From Pegoplata infirma (taxonomy: Eukaryota; Arthropoda; Insecta; Diptera; Anthomyiidae): DNA of 64,000 bases. Shown piece after piece: positions 22,431 through 33,029 of the stretch. A program made the position numbers and the translations under genes. Positions within the stretch are counted from its first letter, which is position 1. Every line of letters starts with the position of its first letter. The stretch lies in contig OY992536.1 of assembly GCA_963921195.1 (NCBI GenBank), positions 99,473,550 through 99,537,549 of the forward strand, in the 5' to 3' direction. The notes under the pieces are model-generated. The model saw only the letters and a program-made list of their open reading frames with translations. It made no database searches and had not been told where the DNA came from.

Positions 22431-22904
22431 GTCGGAGGTCTTGTTAGTCTTTGGCAAAAAGGTTCCATGTTGACCAATTTTCATCCTATGAAATAATTTA
22501 AGATTTATGTTATAATAAAATGTTGATGTTAAAAGCTTAAACACTTGCCTTTTGCAATTCCTGTCCTTCAGCGACATCGCAGCGGTTATCAATAATTTCT
22601 AAAATCTGCCATCATTTAGTAATGTTGAAATATTTTTTTGCATATTTATTTAAATTTTTTTTGTTAAAAATATTTTCATAATATTTTGACTTTTGCTGTT
22701 TTAAAACAATTCACAATAACACGTAATCGGAAGTTAACTAACTTTTTTCATTTGTTAACGAAATTTGTTAACTTGGAGTTAAGAGTTTAGGTTAGTGTAA
22801 CTGGAAGTTAGATAACTTTTAGGTTAAATTTAACTAACTGGACTTTGTGTTAACCGGCCTTAGTACATTTTTTAACTTGAAAAAATGAACAATTTTGATT
22901 AGAA

Positions 22905-23400
22905 ATATTTTATTTTGAGTAAAAAACTCTTTTTTTGCCTTTTTTTTAAAAAAAAAAAAGAAAACTTACTAATTTTTTTTTTGAGTGTAAATTTTTTTTC
23001 GAGTTTAATGTTTTTTTTACTGTAAAAATATTTCTGAATGAATGCACGTATGTATGTACACAAAATATTGTCATTTTTGTAAAAAAAAAAACTAAATTTT
23101 TTTTGTGTAATTTTTTTTTGAGTGTAAAATTTTTTTTGAGTGTAAAATATTTTATTTTAAATAAAAAACTCTTTTTTGCCTTTTAAAAAAAAAAAAATAA
23201 AAATTACTATTTTTTTTTTTGAGTGTAAAATTTTTTTCGAGTGTAACGTTTTTTTTACTGTAAAAATATTTCTGAGTGAATGCACGTACGTATGTACACA
23301 AAATATTGTCATTTTTGTAAAAAAAAAAAAATTTTTTTTGTGTAATTTTTTTTTTGAGTGTAAAATTTTTTTTGAGTGTAAAATTTTTTTCGAGTATAAT
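22905..23400. repeat. Local ~240-bp tandem duplication inside the HINE
   Basis: The run AAAAAACTCTTTTTT-GCC, ...GTAAAAATATTTCTGA, GAATGCACGT and CAAAATATTGTCATTTTTGT occurs at 22925-23085 and again at 23166-23325. Simple T-runs with GAGTGTAAAAT separate the copies. Short open frames on both strands here are chance products of the T/A runs. Confidence 0.7.
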
Positions 23401-24403
23401 TTTTAAGTTACCAATGCTTTTAGAACTAAACAAGTTTAAAAAGCATTGCTTTAAAATTAAACAAGTTTGAAAAGCATTGTTTAGTTACCACCAATGCTTT
23501 TCAAACTTGTTAAAACACGTGGCATTTTAGATGAAACTAATTTGAAATTCAGGGTTTTGCTTATAACTTTTGAACCACTGGACCGATTGAGCTGAAATTT
23601 AATACCAAACAGACCAGGGGAACGGCAAAGATACATAACAAGCTTCAGTAGTCTCATTATTGCCTTTAGAAAGTTATCGTGTTTTTTATCTCGTAAATTC
23701 GCGAAACACCCTTGCCGAAATTTACTCTTTTGCTCATAACTTTTGAACCACTGGACCGATTTCGCTGGATTGCAATACCAACCTGACCAGGTAAATGACA
23801 AACATATGTGCCAAACTTCAGTAGCCTCTGTAAAGTCTTTCAAAAGTTATCGTGTTTTCTACGGACAGACAGACAGACGGACGGACGGACGGACGGACAT
23901 CGCTAGATCGACTTAAAATCGATTGAGGATCATAAATATATATACTTTATGGGGTCCTAGACCAATATTTCGAGGTGTTACAAACGGAATGACAAACTTA
24001 TATATACCCTCTATCACTAGAGTGGAGGGTATAAAAAGAAATAATGCAAGATTATTTTCAAGAAAAAATTTCGAAGAATCTCAATATTTTTATACAGGAT
24101 AAATGTTTTTGAATATCAGATTTTTTTTTTAAAGGAAAAAAGAAAGCAAATGCCTCTGAAAAATTTTGAAATGAGGAAACTTTTTTGAAACAAAACCCCA
24201 AAATTGGGGTGTTATTTCATTTTTTTGGGGTGTTTTTGCATTCCGATAGGGATTTATTTCATTTTTAAAATTTGGGGTTTATTTCATTATGAAATAAGTC
24301 CCCATTTTTGGGGGCTTGTTTCATTTTCATTTTGGGGATTTATTTTCTGGGGGGTTATTTTATGCTGCCCCGCAAAATAACCAAAAGCTCTCCGAGTAAT
24401 ATT

Positions 24404-24945
24404 TTTGAAGTTATCGAGTTTTTTAATTCTCAAAACCCCAGTGGTCCCCTTAAATCACGTATCTCAAAAACTAAGCAAGGTAGAGCGAAACGGATACAAA
24501 TTTTGGATAAAAAACTATGACGATTTTTAAGGAACCCAACCAGGTCTACGCCCATTGGGGTCTGGACCTATTGGGTCCGAACCCAATGGGGTCCTTAAAT
24601 GTGTATGAATTAAGTTGATACACTCAAAAAAAAAGAAAATTTGCTGATTTTGAACCCACAATTTTTTTGCTAAAGTTAGCAAAAATGTTTTGCCAATAAT
24701 TAATTAACTAAATTTTGATTTTTTTTAACTTAGTGTTAGTTAATACACATTTGAGGACCCCATTGGGTTCGGACCCGATAGGTCCAGACCCCGATGGGCC
24801 TAGACCTAGTTGGGTTCCTTAAAAATCGTCATAGTTTTTGATCCAAAATTTTTGTCCGTTTCGCTCTACCTTGCTTAGTTTTTGAGATACGTGATTATAG
24901 GGGACCACTGGGGTCTTGAGAATTAAAAAACTCGATAACTTCAAA
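24404..24945. repeat. Palindromic element (542 bp) with ~195-bp arms
   Basis: TTTGAAGTTATCGAGTTTTT at the left is matched by its inverse at 24926-24945, and the arms stay paired through AAGCAAGGTAGAGCGAAACG and CCCAATGGGGTCC up to about 24610 and 24745. The loop carries the start of another CACTC sequence (24621). A LINE begins five bases after the right arm. Confidence 0.75.
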
Positions 24946-24949
24946 CTTA

Positions 24950-26550
24950 GTAGTCATAGTAACTGGAAAATTCGATAATATCATCTCGGATATTATGTGC
25001 AACGCTCTACGTTTGGTAATGGGCTGGTGCACTGAACAGGGTCTTTCCATTAACCCTAACAAGACTATTATAGTCCCGTTTACTAGGAGAAGAAATCTCA
25101 ATTTAGGTGTAATTTCCGTAGGGAATACTATTATCCAACTCTCTAAGGAGGTTAAGTATCTGGGAGTTATCTTGGATACGAAACTTACTTGGAATTCACA
25201 TTTAGACGGCACTATCAGAAAGGCTATTGCGGCATTATGGGCAGCGAATAGGATTGTTGGTAGGACCTGGGGATTGAGCCCCAAAATGGTCATGTGGATC
25301 TACAAGATGATTGTAAGACCGATCATGACGTACGCTGCCATAGTCTGGTGGCCGAAAACTATACAGGGGGATGCCACCGTAAGACTAGGCAAGGTACAGC
25401 GGCCTGCACTCTAATCACGGGTGCTATGAGAACCTGCCCAACTTTGGCCCAAGAAGCCATTTTGGGTCTCACACCTCTCGAATAATTTATTAGATCTACG
25501 GCAACTATGGCTTCGCGTAGAATGAATATCGATTACTCTGACCCCCGCAACTTGAGCGGTCACTCCAATATTCTTTCTTCAATAGGAATTAGGGAAAACC
25601 TAGATATGCCGACGGATAGAATAAACACTGTGCTTCGCTATGGAAGGAAATTCGAGATCGTGATACCGAGTAGACCAGAGTGGGATGAAGGTGGTCCATA
25701 TGTGGATACTAGAAGCCTAAACTGGTATACTGATGGATCCAAAATGTCCTCTGGAGTTGGCGCTGGTGTCTACGGTCCAAACACGCGGATCTCCGAACCA
25801 ATGGGTAGGTGGGCTACAGTTTTTCAGGCTGAAATTCAGGCTGAAATTCAGGCTATTACAATATGCGCTAGAGTTAATATTGCAAAGGGTATGAAGGGTA
25901 CTCATATTTCAATCTTCTCTGATAGCCAGGCAGCACTTCAAGCGCTGTCTTCTTGGGAATTCAAATCCAAAATGACACTGGAATGTTTTGATACCCTTCA
26001 GGAGCTGGCCGGGAGAAACAAAATTACTCTATTTTGGATCCCTGGTCATAGAGGTTTTGAGGGTAATGAGATAGCGGATGAGCTTGCTAGAAATGCCTCC
26101 GCTACTCCTATGACCGGACCCGAATCCTATTGTGGGGTAAACTGGTCCACCTTCTCGAACATGATTAGGGGTTTGGAAAGAACCGACTTCTTAAACTTGT
26201 GGGAAAATTCAGGAGGTCTACGAAAATCCAAGGCACTAATCGCTCCATTATCATATGGAAGTATACTTAATCACACCAAAAGTGACATTAGGTTACTGAC
26301 AGGTTTTCTCACCGGGCATTATAAGGTAAATTATCACTTGCATAATTTAAACCTTTGTGCATCGTCTTTGTGTCGACTTTGTCTTGAGGAAGTGGAGACA
26401 ACGCAACACATATTATGTGAATGCATCGCAATATGTAGGATCAGAAGACGGTTCTTAGACAAGGAATTGCTTAATTCTGAGGATATAAGGCTAGCTTCTC
26501 CATCCTCTGTTATAATGTTCATTAGGAACATTGAACAGAGTTTGAATTAG
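24950..26550 (+). pseudogene. LINE ORF2 C-terminal half: RT thumb, RNase H, zinc knuckle
   Basis: Frame 1 (24950 to about 25400) gives GWCTEQGLSINPNKT and VKYLGVILDTKLTW, the reverse-transcriptase palm end and thumb. A one-base shift near 25400 leads to ITGAMRTCPTLAQEAILGL, then a TAA at 25483-25485, then an open 347-codon stretch from 25507 in the same frame. In that stretch are the RNase H motifs YTDGS (residues 74-78), an AE pair, FSDSQAA (137-143) and WIPGHRGFEGNEIADELA (177-194), followed by C-x2-C-x8-H-x4-C (289-306). Near the catalytic Glu the peptide QAEI is doubled (QAEIQAEIQA) by a 12-base tandem duplication (25829-25852 region). The catalytic YADD is missing, so this copy cannot be active as a polymerase. 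Confidence 0.85.
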
Positions 26551-26637
26551 ATTAATGGAGATCTTGGCACAAAAGACCCATAAGGGTCGCAGTGCCGGCC
26601 GTTAGGGCTAGATCACCCCTTGAATAAAAAAAAAAGA
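24950..26637 (+). mobile_element. LINE (I/LOA-like, RNase H-bearing), 5'-truncated
   Basis: Coding similarity begins abruptly at 24950 with VVIVTGKF, the segment that follows the reverse-transcriptase YADD motif in this type of element, and ends in a short 3' UTR with AATAAAAAAAAAAG at about 26622-26637. Abrupt 5' truncation is usual for LINEs. The target duplication was not resolved. Confidence 0.8.
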
Positions 26638-27160
26638 ATAATTGCTCTATCTGGCTTAGTTTCCGAGATAGCGCCATTTTAAGTTTTCTGAAAAAAAAAA
26701 AAATTACCATTTATTTTGCTAATATTAGCAAAAAAGCTTGTAAAAATTTGGTCAACTCAATTTTAAATCTAGCAAAAAAAATTAGTTCAAATTTTGTTTA
26801 AAATTGCTAATGCGCTAAATGAAGTTTACAAGATATTTTTGCTAACATGCTAATCTCAACTAAAAATTTGCTAAAAGTAAGCTAACCAGCATTAGCAAAA
26901 AAAAATTAGTAAATCTACTAATGTATTATTTTGAGTGTATACAAAATTTCAGTTAACTAATTTTTGGCAAAACAATTTTGCTAACTTTACCAAAAAAATT
27001 GTGGGTTCAAAATCAGCAAATTTTCTTGTAGGTTTACAAGTTTTTTTTGCTAACATTACAGTTTTTTTTTGAGTGTAGGTACCTTTAGAGGACCGACACT
27101 TTTGGCGGGTATTAAATTTTATTAGAAGGAAAAGTTCAAAATCGATCCACATTTGTGATC
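26638..27160. other. Remains of CACTC-type ends and of a hAT-hairpin family member
   Basis: GAGTGTA termini occur at about 26933 and 27071; the stretch 26965-27030 (TTTGCTAACTTTACC, GTGGGTTCAAAATCAGCAAA) is the inverse of 24640-24680. From 27078 GAGGACCGACACTTTTGGCG is the diverged inner end of the hAT-like hairpin seen complete at 45789-47649. The pieces cannot be joined confidently into whole elements. Confidence 0.5.
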
Positions 27161-27179
27161 AATTTGTCATCAGTCAGCC

Positions 27180-27590
27180 ATCACTCAGTCATCAGTCAGT
27201 CAGTCAGTCAGTCAGTCAGTCAGTCAGTCAGTCAGTCAGTCAGTCAGTCAGTCAGTCAGTCAGTCAGTCAGTCAGTCAGTCAGTCAGTCAGTCAGTCAGT
27301 CAGTCAGTCAGTCAGTCAGTCAGTCAGTCAGTCAGTCAGTCAGTCAGTCAGTCAGTCAGTCAGTCAGTCAGTCAGTCAGTCAGTCAGTCAGTCAGTCAGT
27401 CAGTCAGTCAGTCAGTCAGTCAGTCAGTCAGTCAGTCAGTCAGTCAGTCAGTCAGTCAGTCAGTCAGTCAGTCAGTCAGTCAGTCAGTCAGTCAGTCAGT
27501 CAGTCAGTCAGTCAGTCAGTCAGTCAGTCAGTCAGTCAGTCAGTCAGTCAGTCAGTCAGTCAGTCAGTCAGTCAGTCAGTCAGTCAGTCA
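27180..27590. repeat. (TCAG)n microsatellite, about 400 bp
   Basis: Around 100 uninterrupted copies of the tetranucleotide CAGT/TCAG. Its open frame (Ser-Gln-Ser-Val repeats) is a by-product of the 4-base period and not a gene. Confidence 0.97.
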
Positions 27591-28269
27591 TTAGTCAGTC
27601 ATTAGTCAGTCATTAGTCAGTCATTCATCAGTCAGTCATCAGTCAGTCATCAGTCAGTCATCAGTCAGTCATCAGTCAGTCATCAGTCAGTCATCAGTCA
27701 GTCATCAGTCAGTCATCAGTCAGTCATCAGTCAGTCATCAGTCAGTCATCAGTCAGTCAGTCATCAGTCAGTCATCAGTCAGTCATCAGTCAGTCATCAG
27801 TCAGTCATCAGTCAGTCATCAGTCAGTCATCAGTCAGTCATCAGTCAGTCATCAGTCAGTCATCAGTCAGTCATCAGTCAGTCATCAGTCAGTCATCAGT
27901 CAGTCATCAGTCAGTCATCAGTCAGTCATCAGTCAGTCATCAGTCAGTCATCAGTCAGTCATCAGTCAGTCATCAGTCAGTCATCAGTCAGTCATAAGTC
28001 AGTCATCAGTCAGTCATCAGTCAGTCATCAGTCAGTCATCAGTCAGTCATCAGTCAGTCATCAGTCAGTCATCAGTCAGTCATCAGTCAGTCATCAGTCA
28101 GTCATCAGTCAGTCATCAGTCAGTCATCAGTCAGTCATCAGTCAGTCATCAGTCAGTCATCAGTCAGTCATCAGTCAGTCATCAGTCAGTCATCAGTCAG
28201 TCATCAGTCAGTCATCAGTCAGTCATCAGTCAGTCATCAGTCAGTCATCAGTCAGTCATCAGTCAGTCA
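27591..28269. repeat. 11-bp minisatellite CAGTCATCAGT, about 60 units
   Basis: After a transition with CATTAGTCAGT units (27586-27625), the 11-base unit ATCAGTCAGTC repeats with very few changes to 28269. It is clearly made from two TCAG-type tetramers plus three bases, so it arose out of the neighbouring microsatellite. Confidence 0.97.
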
Positions 28270-28639
28270 AGGGTCCTTCAAAAAATGTTTTACAAATTCA
28301 TAATACTATATTTAAGCTTCATTTTCCCCATATTTAATGTTAATTCATTTTTTTTTTAATTTTAAGATCGTAGTATTTTTTTTTTTAAATTTTCAAAAAA
28401 TTTTTTATTTTATTTTATTTGACTGTGCTACAACAACCTCATGGAAAAAATTGATTGTTACCCCTCAAATCCAATTTTTACGTTTTGTATTTGTTGACAA
28501 AAAGTATGCAACACTATTTAACCATATTTGAAACAAAACGGAAACGGAACTGTTAGTTAACACTTTAAGAGTACAAAAAACTCTCTTAAATACTCAAAAA
28601 AGTACCGTTACCATTAACAGTACTTGAAAAACAGTCAAT
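28270..28639. other. No gene seen
   Basis: AT-rich DNA with T-runs, a short AACTGTTAGTTAACAC-like stretch, and no supported frame or terminal repeats. Confidence 0.5.
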
Positions 28640-30148
28640 GTTAAAAAATGTAAGACACATACAGCAAAAATCGATTGCTGTGTGTGCCAGCAAGTGTAGA
28701 TGAAGACTACAAGCAGACCAAACCGAACGACCGAAGATGACCCACTTTTCGGGGTTTTTTCGCATTAAACCAAAAGAATTTTTTCTAATTACAATTTAAA
28801 AAATATATATATAAAAAATACATAGCTGAGTTAAAAAGTGTAAATAAATTAGTTAAAATTATAAAAATGATTAAAAAAAAGTGTAAAATAATGAAATATA
28901 AATAAAGTGTTGTAAAATTTTCATTGAAAAACGGGAAAATATCATAAAATAAGAATGAAGAAAAAAAAAATTCTATATATAATTATTTTTTTCATACAAT
29001 TTGATAGCCCCACCATAACGGGAATATTGGCACACTTGATTTTTTTTTATATATACATATATGTATATGTTATAGAAGAATAAAAGAAGAAAGTATAGAA
29101 CGGAAACGAGGTGGAGATAGGAAAAAATTTCACATTTTGAAGGAAATTTTCACGCTTAGTATACTAAATTTTGAAGAAAAAAAAAGTTATTGAAAAAAAA
29201 AGAAAAAAGTGAAATGTTTAGAAATATTTAAGACATTTTTGTAAAAAATTAGAAAAATTTTTTAATAAAAATAAAGTCGGGATTACTACAAAAACAAAAT
29301 TTTATAAAAAAAAATTTCATTAAACACAAAATTTTTAATATTTTTTTTTTTGGATTTTTCTTTTAGATACAAAATGTAAATTTTTCAAAGTGCAGATAAA
29401 ATAAATTTTTATCAAGTAGTTAGTAGAATATATATAAAAAAGGAGAAAAAAAAAAGAAATATTTGCATTTATAGTATTAAATGTATAACAAAAAAAATAA
29501 AATATGTATGAAAAATTTCATAAAAAGAAAAAATCTTGAGTAAACCAAAATTTTTATGGAAAATGTTGTAAAAAAGAGAAAAAAATTAATGAAAATGTGT
29601 GATTATATGAAAATATTACAAGAAAATTTATAAAAAAAAAATTATTCCTTGTACAAAAAAAGAAAAAAGCATATCGATAAAAGTGTAAAAAATATATAGA
29701 AAAAAAAAAGTATTACACCAACATTTTTACACAATCACACATACACACACACACACACACGCAACACACACTTACACACGTCAATCTAACACCATTACGC
29801 GCACATACACTTACATATACTACGTATGTATGTGTTGTCGAGAATTAATAGCAGAACACCACCAGCTGCAGCAGCAGCAGCACCAACAACAGCAGCAGCA
29901 GCAGCAATACCAGCAGCCATACTTTTCCATCATCCAATACTAAAAAAGCTAAACTGCCTTCAAAATATGTGTCTCAAATGTCGTTGACACTTATCATTAT
30001 AAAATTATCTAAAATTACCATAAATTATAACAAAAAGAAATTCAACAGAGAAAACAAAAAAAAAAAAATAGTTCACAGCATATACAATAACAACAACAAC
30101 TAGAAAAATTACCTCAAAGGATTTTTTTCTGCCTAACAAAAAAAAAAT
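28640..30148 (+). other. Possible untranslated first exon of a host gene, ending at a splice donor
   Basis: This block differs from its surroundings: no TE motif, A-rich leader-like DNA, (CA)n at 29741-29760, and a CAG/CAA-rich run at about 29866-29920. It is followed by a strong donor GTAAGTAAT at 30149-30157. Long, CAG- and CA-rich 5' leaders are common in fly regulatory genes. No open frame of note continues through the CAG run, so it is probably non-coding if it is an exon at all. The 3' part of the gene would be outside the window on the plus side. Weak call. Confidence 0.3.
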
Positions 30149-30528
30149 GTAAGTAATAATTTATAGAATTTTAATTTTATATATATTTCATATTCTTTGG
30201 TGCTTCTTCTTTGTTACGCTCCATTTACTCTAAATTCACTATTTTGCTCACTCTCTCTCTCTCTGAATTAAATTTTTATCAGTGTACAAAAACAACAACA
30301 GAGAGTGAGAAAGTGTTTAATAGTGTTGCCATAGATTAATTTTTAATTTAACCGAAAATGATTAAAACAAATGGTTGCCAAAGATGAGGGCTCACTAATT
30401 GTAAGAGCCTGCATCTTGGCGAAAATGGATTAAATATATTCTTTTTATCAACTTTTAGTGATATGGATGTTACAGCGGCTAGAGCTTGATAGGAAGTCTA
30501 TTTGGATCGCCTCTGCCTATTTTCCTAA

Positions 30529-31017
30529 GTTAGGTTAGGGGTGGCGGAGCTCAAAATTTTGAACTCCTCGCATAGACCGGCTGGTCCATAGCAATACCAC
30601 ATGTTCCTTCAGCGACGAGGATAAAACGCGTTAGTCCATGTTGCAAACAATTTAACGCGCATAAGGTCCATAACTGCGATTTCTTCCAGATTCTCTTTGC
30701 CTAAAATTTGTTTGCGATGCCATGCCAATGCGGGGCATTTGCACAGGATATGTTTAACTGTTTCATCCATATTCGGTTCATCACATCTTCTGCAATTGGA
30801 ATCAGAGATGAGTCCAATTGTTCTTGCATGGAAAGCAATTAGGCAGTGTCCCGTGACCACTCCCGTGAGTAAATGACATTCTCTTCTGTTAAGAGCATGT
30901 AGGTAACGAGTTCTTTTGAGGTCGTAACGCGGACAGATTATTCCGGTAATTATGCTTGTACTTAACTCTCGCCATTTCCTGTTCGCCATGGAAATACACT
31001 GACAATCACTCCTCGAT
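30529..31017 (-). mobile_element. Second LINE fragment, minus strand, 12-bp target duplication
   Basis: CTATTTTCCTAA occurs at 30517-30528 and 31018-31029, on both sides of the fragment. Joining the two sides restores the host LINE's reading SAYFPNPGPTPPE. Read on the minus strand it runs from coding sequence to a 3' end CCTAACCTAAC, so it is a 5'-truncated copy about 490 bp long. Confidence 0.9.
30609..31017 (-). pseudogene. LINE ORF2 C-terminus with zinc knuckle
   Basis: An uninterrupted frame enters from the truncation point (SRSDCQCIS before the first Met) and gives HLLTGVVTGHC and CRRCDEPNMDETVKHILCKC, the C-x2-C...H...C knuckle that follows RNase H in I/LOA-type LINEs, ending at 30609. 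It has no upstream catalytic domain. Its intact frame suggests that it inserted later than its host element decayed. Confidence 0.85.
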
Positions 31018-31589
31018 CTATTTTCCTAATCCAGGGCCAACACCCCCGGAGAAGGTTGGTGGTGTGATTCGGCAGTCTGAATCTAGGCGACACCAGTTAG
31101 TAGTGTGCTGTGATGCTAATGCACATCATTCGATATGGGGAAGTACAGACACAAATGGTAGAGGCCAGTCACTTTTGGAGTTTTTTGTTAAGCACTAACC
31201 TGTACAAGGATAGTGCACCAACTTTCGCTACAAGTACGCGACAAGAGGTTCTTGACGTAACACTTGTATCAGATACATTGTCTGATACAATTGATGACTA
31301 GAGAGTTTTGGAAGAACATTCTTTCTCAGATCATCGCTACATTAAGTTTTTACTCAGGGAGCGTGGCCGGTTGAGTCAGTATCTAGAAATCAGAGGAGAA
31401 CAAACTGGGTGAAATATAGGGAGACTTTTTCTTTGCTTTTGGGTGAAGTACCCTTATCTGAACCGCATAGTTTGGCAGAAATTGATTGTCTGGTTGCCAA
31501 TATAACAAATAGATTGTAATAGGTCCCTGGATGCGTCTAGTCCTTCTGCAAAGCCTAGGGGGAAAAAAGTCACATTGGTAGTAAAATGA

Positions 31590-32994
31590 GTTGCAGACGA
31601 GCATAGATTCCTGCAGAAGGCTCTTTAATAAGTCTAAATCTTCAAGAGCGGACGAGGACTGCTCTGCATACAAGCTGCAACTTAAGAGTTATAAGAAGAT
31701 GATCAGAATTGCCAAATGTGATTCTTGGAAAAACTTTTGTGGAAACATAGAAGACGTTTCTGAGGCATCCAGGCTGTGCAAGGTTCTGGCTTCTTCTCCT
31801 TGCACCCTGGGATACCTAAAAGATCCTAATGGGGTGTGGTCTTCCTCCAGTGGAAATTCGCTGGATCTACTTCTAAACACGCATTTCCGGGCAATTCCAT
31901 GACGCCGTTCCACACAGCTCTTTTTGTTTTAAAGACAATGGATCGAATGATAGAATCAGATTTGCGTAGTGTGATTGACCCGTTGTTGCTTTCGACAAAG
32001 TCACATGCATACAGCAAGGGTAGATCAACGGAAACAGCTATTCATGAGCTCGTTGGTTCTATCGAGAGATCGCTTGCCATGAAGGATTACACTATGGTGG
32101 CCTTTCTTGATATAGAGGGGGCTTTTAATAATGTCATCCCAGACTCGATAATTCTGGCATTGTCTGGTCTGGGAGTAAAGCGTGGGATCGTTTTAATGGT
32201 GAAAAACCTGCTTGCCAATAGACGTATAACGTCTGAATTGGGAGCGTCTGTTATATCTCGATTTGTCAATAGGGGCACACCACAGGGAGGCATTCTTTTG
32301 GGGGAAGATGGGGAAGCATCTGCCAACATTGAGGGACATTCTTCAGGGTTCCCTGAAAGATCTGTCTAAATGGGCAAGAGACTGGGGTCTAGGAGATATT
32401 CCAAGAAAAACAGAGCTTGTTTTGTTTACAAGGAAAAATAAGATTCCTGCTTTTGATCCTATTTCTCTGGACGGCACTGAAATCACCTTCACAGATGGAG
32501 CCAAGTATCTTGGAGTATTTCTAGATAGGAAGTTGAATTTCATGCGTAATATTGAGGAACGGGTGAGAAAAGCAACGATTGCTATATATTCCTGTAAAAG
32601 AGCCATTGGAAATCGATGGGGTTTTAGCCCTCAAGTCGTTCATTGGATTTATACAGTAGTGGTGCGTCTGATTCTGCTGTATGGAATCATTGTCTGGTGG
32701 CCTGCTTTAGAAACAAAAGCGTACTGTGTCTTTCTCACGAAGGTACAGAGAATGACGTCGATGTACATCACTGGTGCTCTTCGTACTACACCTACGGCTG
32801 CATTAGAAATCCTCCTTCACCTGATACCATTTGACATATTGGGTAGGCAGTATGCGGCTGCGTCGGCAATTCGACTTAATAGCACGCTGCAATGGAGGAG
32901 CAGCGATTGTGGCCATAGCGCGATCTTGAAGAAGATAACAATACCACAAAATGTGGACTCTGCTCCCTCTTTGAGCGCCACTTTACCACTATGA
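31590..32994 (+). pseudogene. LINE reverse transcriptase, with internal deletions
   Basis: After connector remnants (31591-31840) the frame at 31880-32310 has FVLKTMDRMIESDLR, KSHAYSKGRSTETAIHEL, the catalytic motif-A peptide FLDIEGAFNNV and RGTPQGGIL (motif B). The next frame, 32300-32994, begins with KDLSKWARDWGL and goes on with TDGAKYLGVFLDRKLNF and ITGALRTTPTAALEILLHL. Everything between motif B and KDLSKWARDWGL, including the catalytic Asp-Asp pair, is missing, so a deletion removed the active site. Confidence 0.85.
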
Positions 32995-33029
32995 TACCAT
33001 CCAGGGAGTCTTGGATTGGGGACATTCTG

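Larger units (their letters stand above)
15909..22859. mobile_element. Harbinger-like ~7-kb fold-back element carrying satellite arrays
   Basis: The ends are GGCCCGTTAACA and (inverted) GGCCGGTTAACA, with TTA on each side (15906-15908, 22860-22862). GGCC-rich termini with a 3-bp TWA duplication fit the PIF/Harbinger superfamily. Subterminal regions on both sides are rich in GTTAAC/AGTTAAC motifs. Partial internal inverted repeats exist (CAAAGACTAACAAGAC near 17363 against GTCTTGTTAGTCTTTG near 22438). No transposase frame is present. Most of the length is 35-bp satellite and four inserted MITEs. Confidence 0.65.
15828..24037 (-). mobile_element. HINE / DINE-1-like repeat, minus strand, split by a 7-kb insertion
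   Basis: The 3' end (AAACAAGTAGAAAAGTTAAATTC, with the TTCGACTTTGCCGAA hairpin) is at 15828-15908; the rest resumes at 22860 and runs to GGAGGGTATAAAAA at 24037, passing GTCY units (complement GACAGACAGACGGACGG at 23865-23898) and TATATACTTTATGGGGTC. The insertion at 15909-22859 lies between two TTA copies. Confidence 0.75.
30380..31340 (+). pseudogene. LINE endonuclease domain, broken
   Basis: Pieces of an AP-type endonuclease: RACILAK and LELDRKSIWIASAYFP before the inserted LINE, then PNPGPTPPEKVGGVIRQSE, CCDANAHHSIWGSTDTNGRG and, in another frame, TFATSTRQEVLDVTLVS and, after an in-frame TAG at about 31299-31301, EEHSFSDHRYI. The Asp-Ala-Asn and Ser-Asp-His motifs of the catalytic core remain visible. 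Frameshifts and stops make it non-functional. Confidence 0.8.

Noticed and set aside
23152..23433. Overlapping open frames of Lys/Phe-rich peptides on both strands
   Set aside because: Product of T-run/A-run DNA inside a HINE; no domain, and both strands are equally open.
27155..27616. 153-codon open frame of repeated Ser-Gln-Ser-Val
   Set aside because: It only translates the tetranucleotide repeat, whose period leaves all frames of one strand open. No start context or domain.
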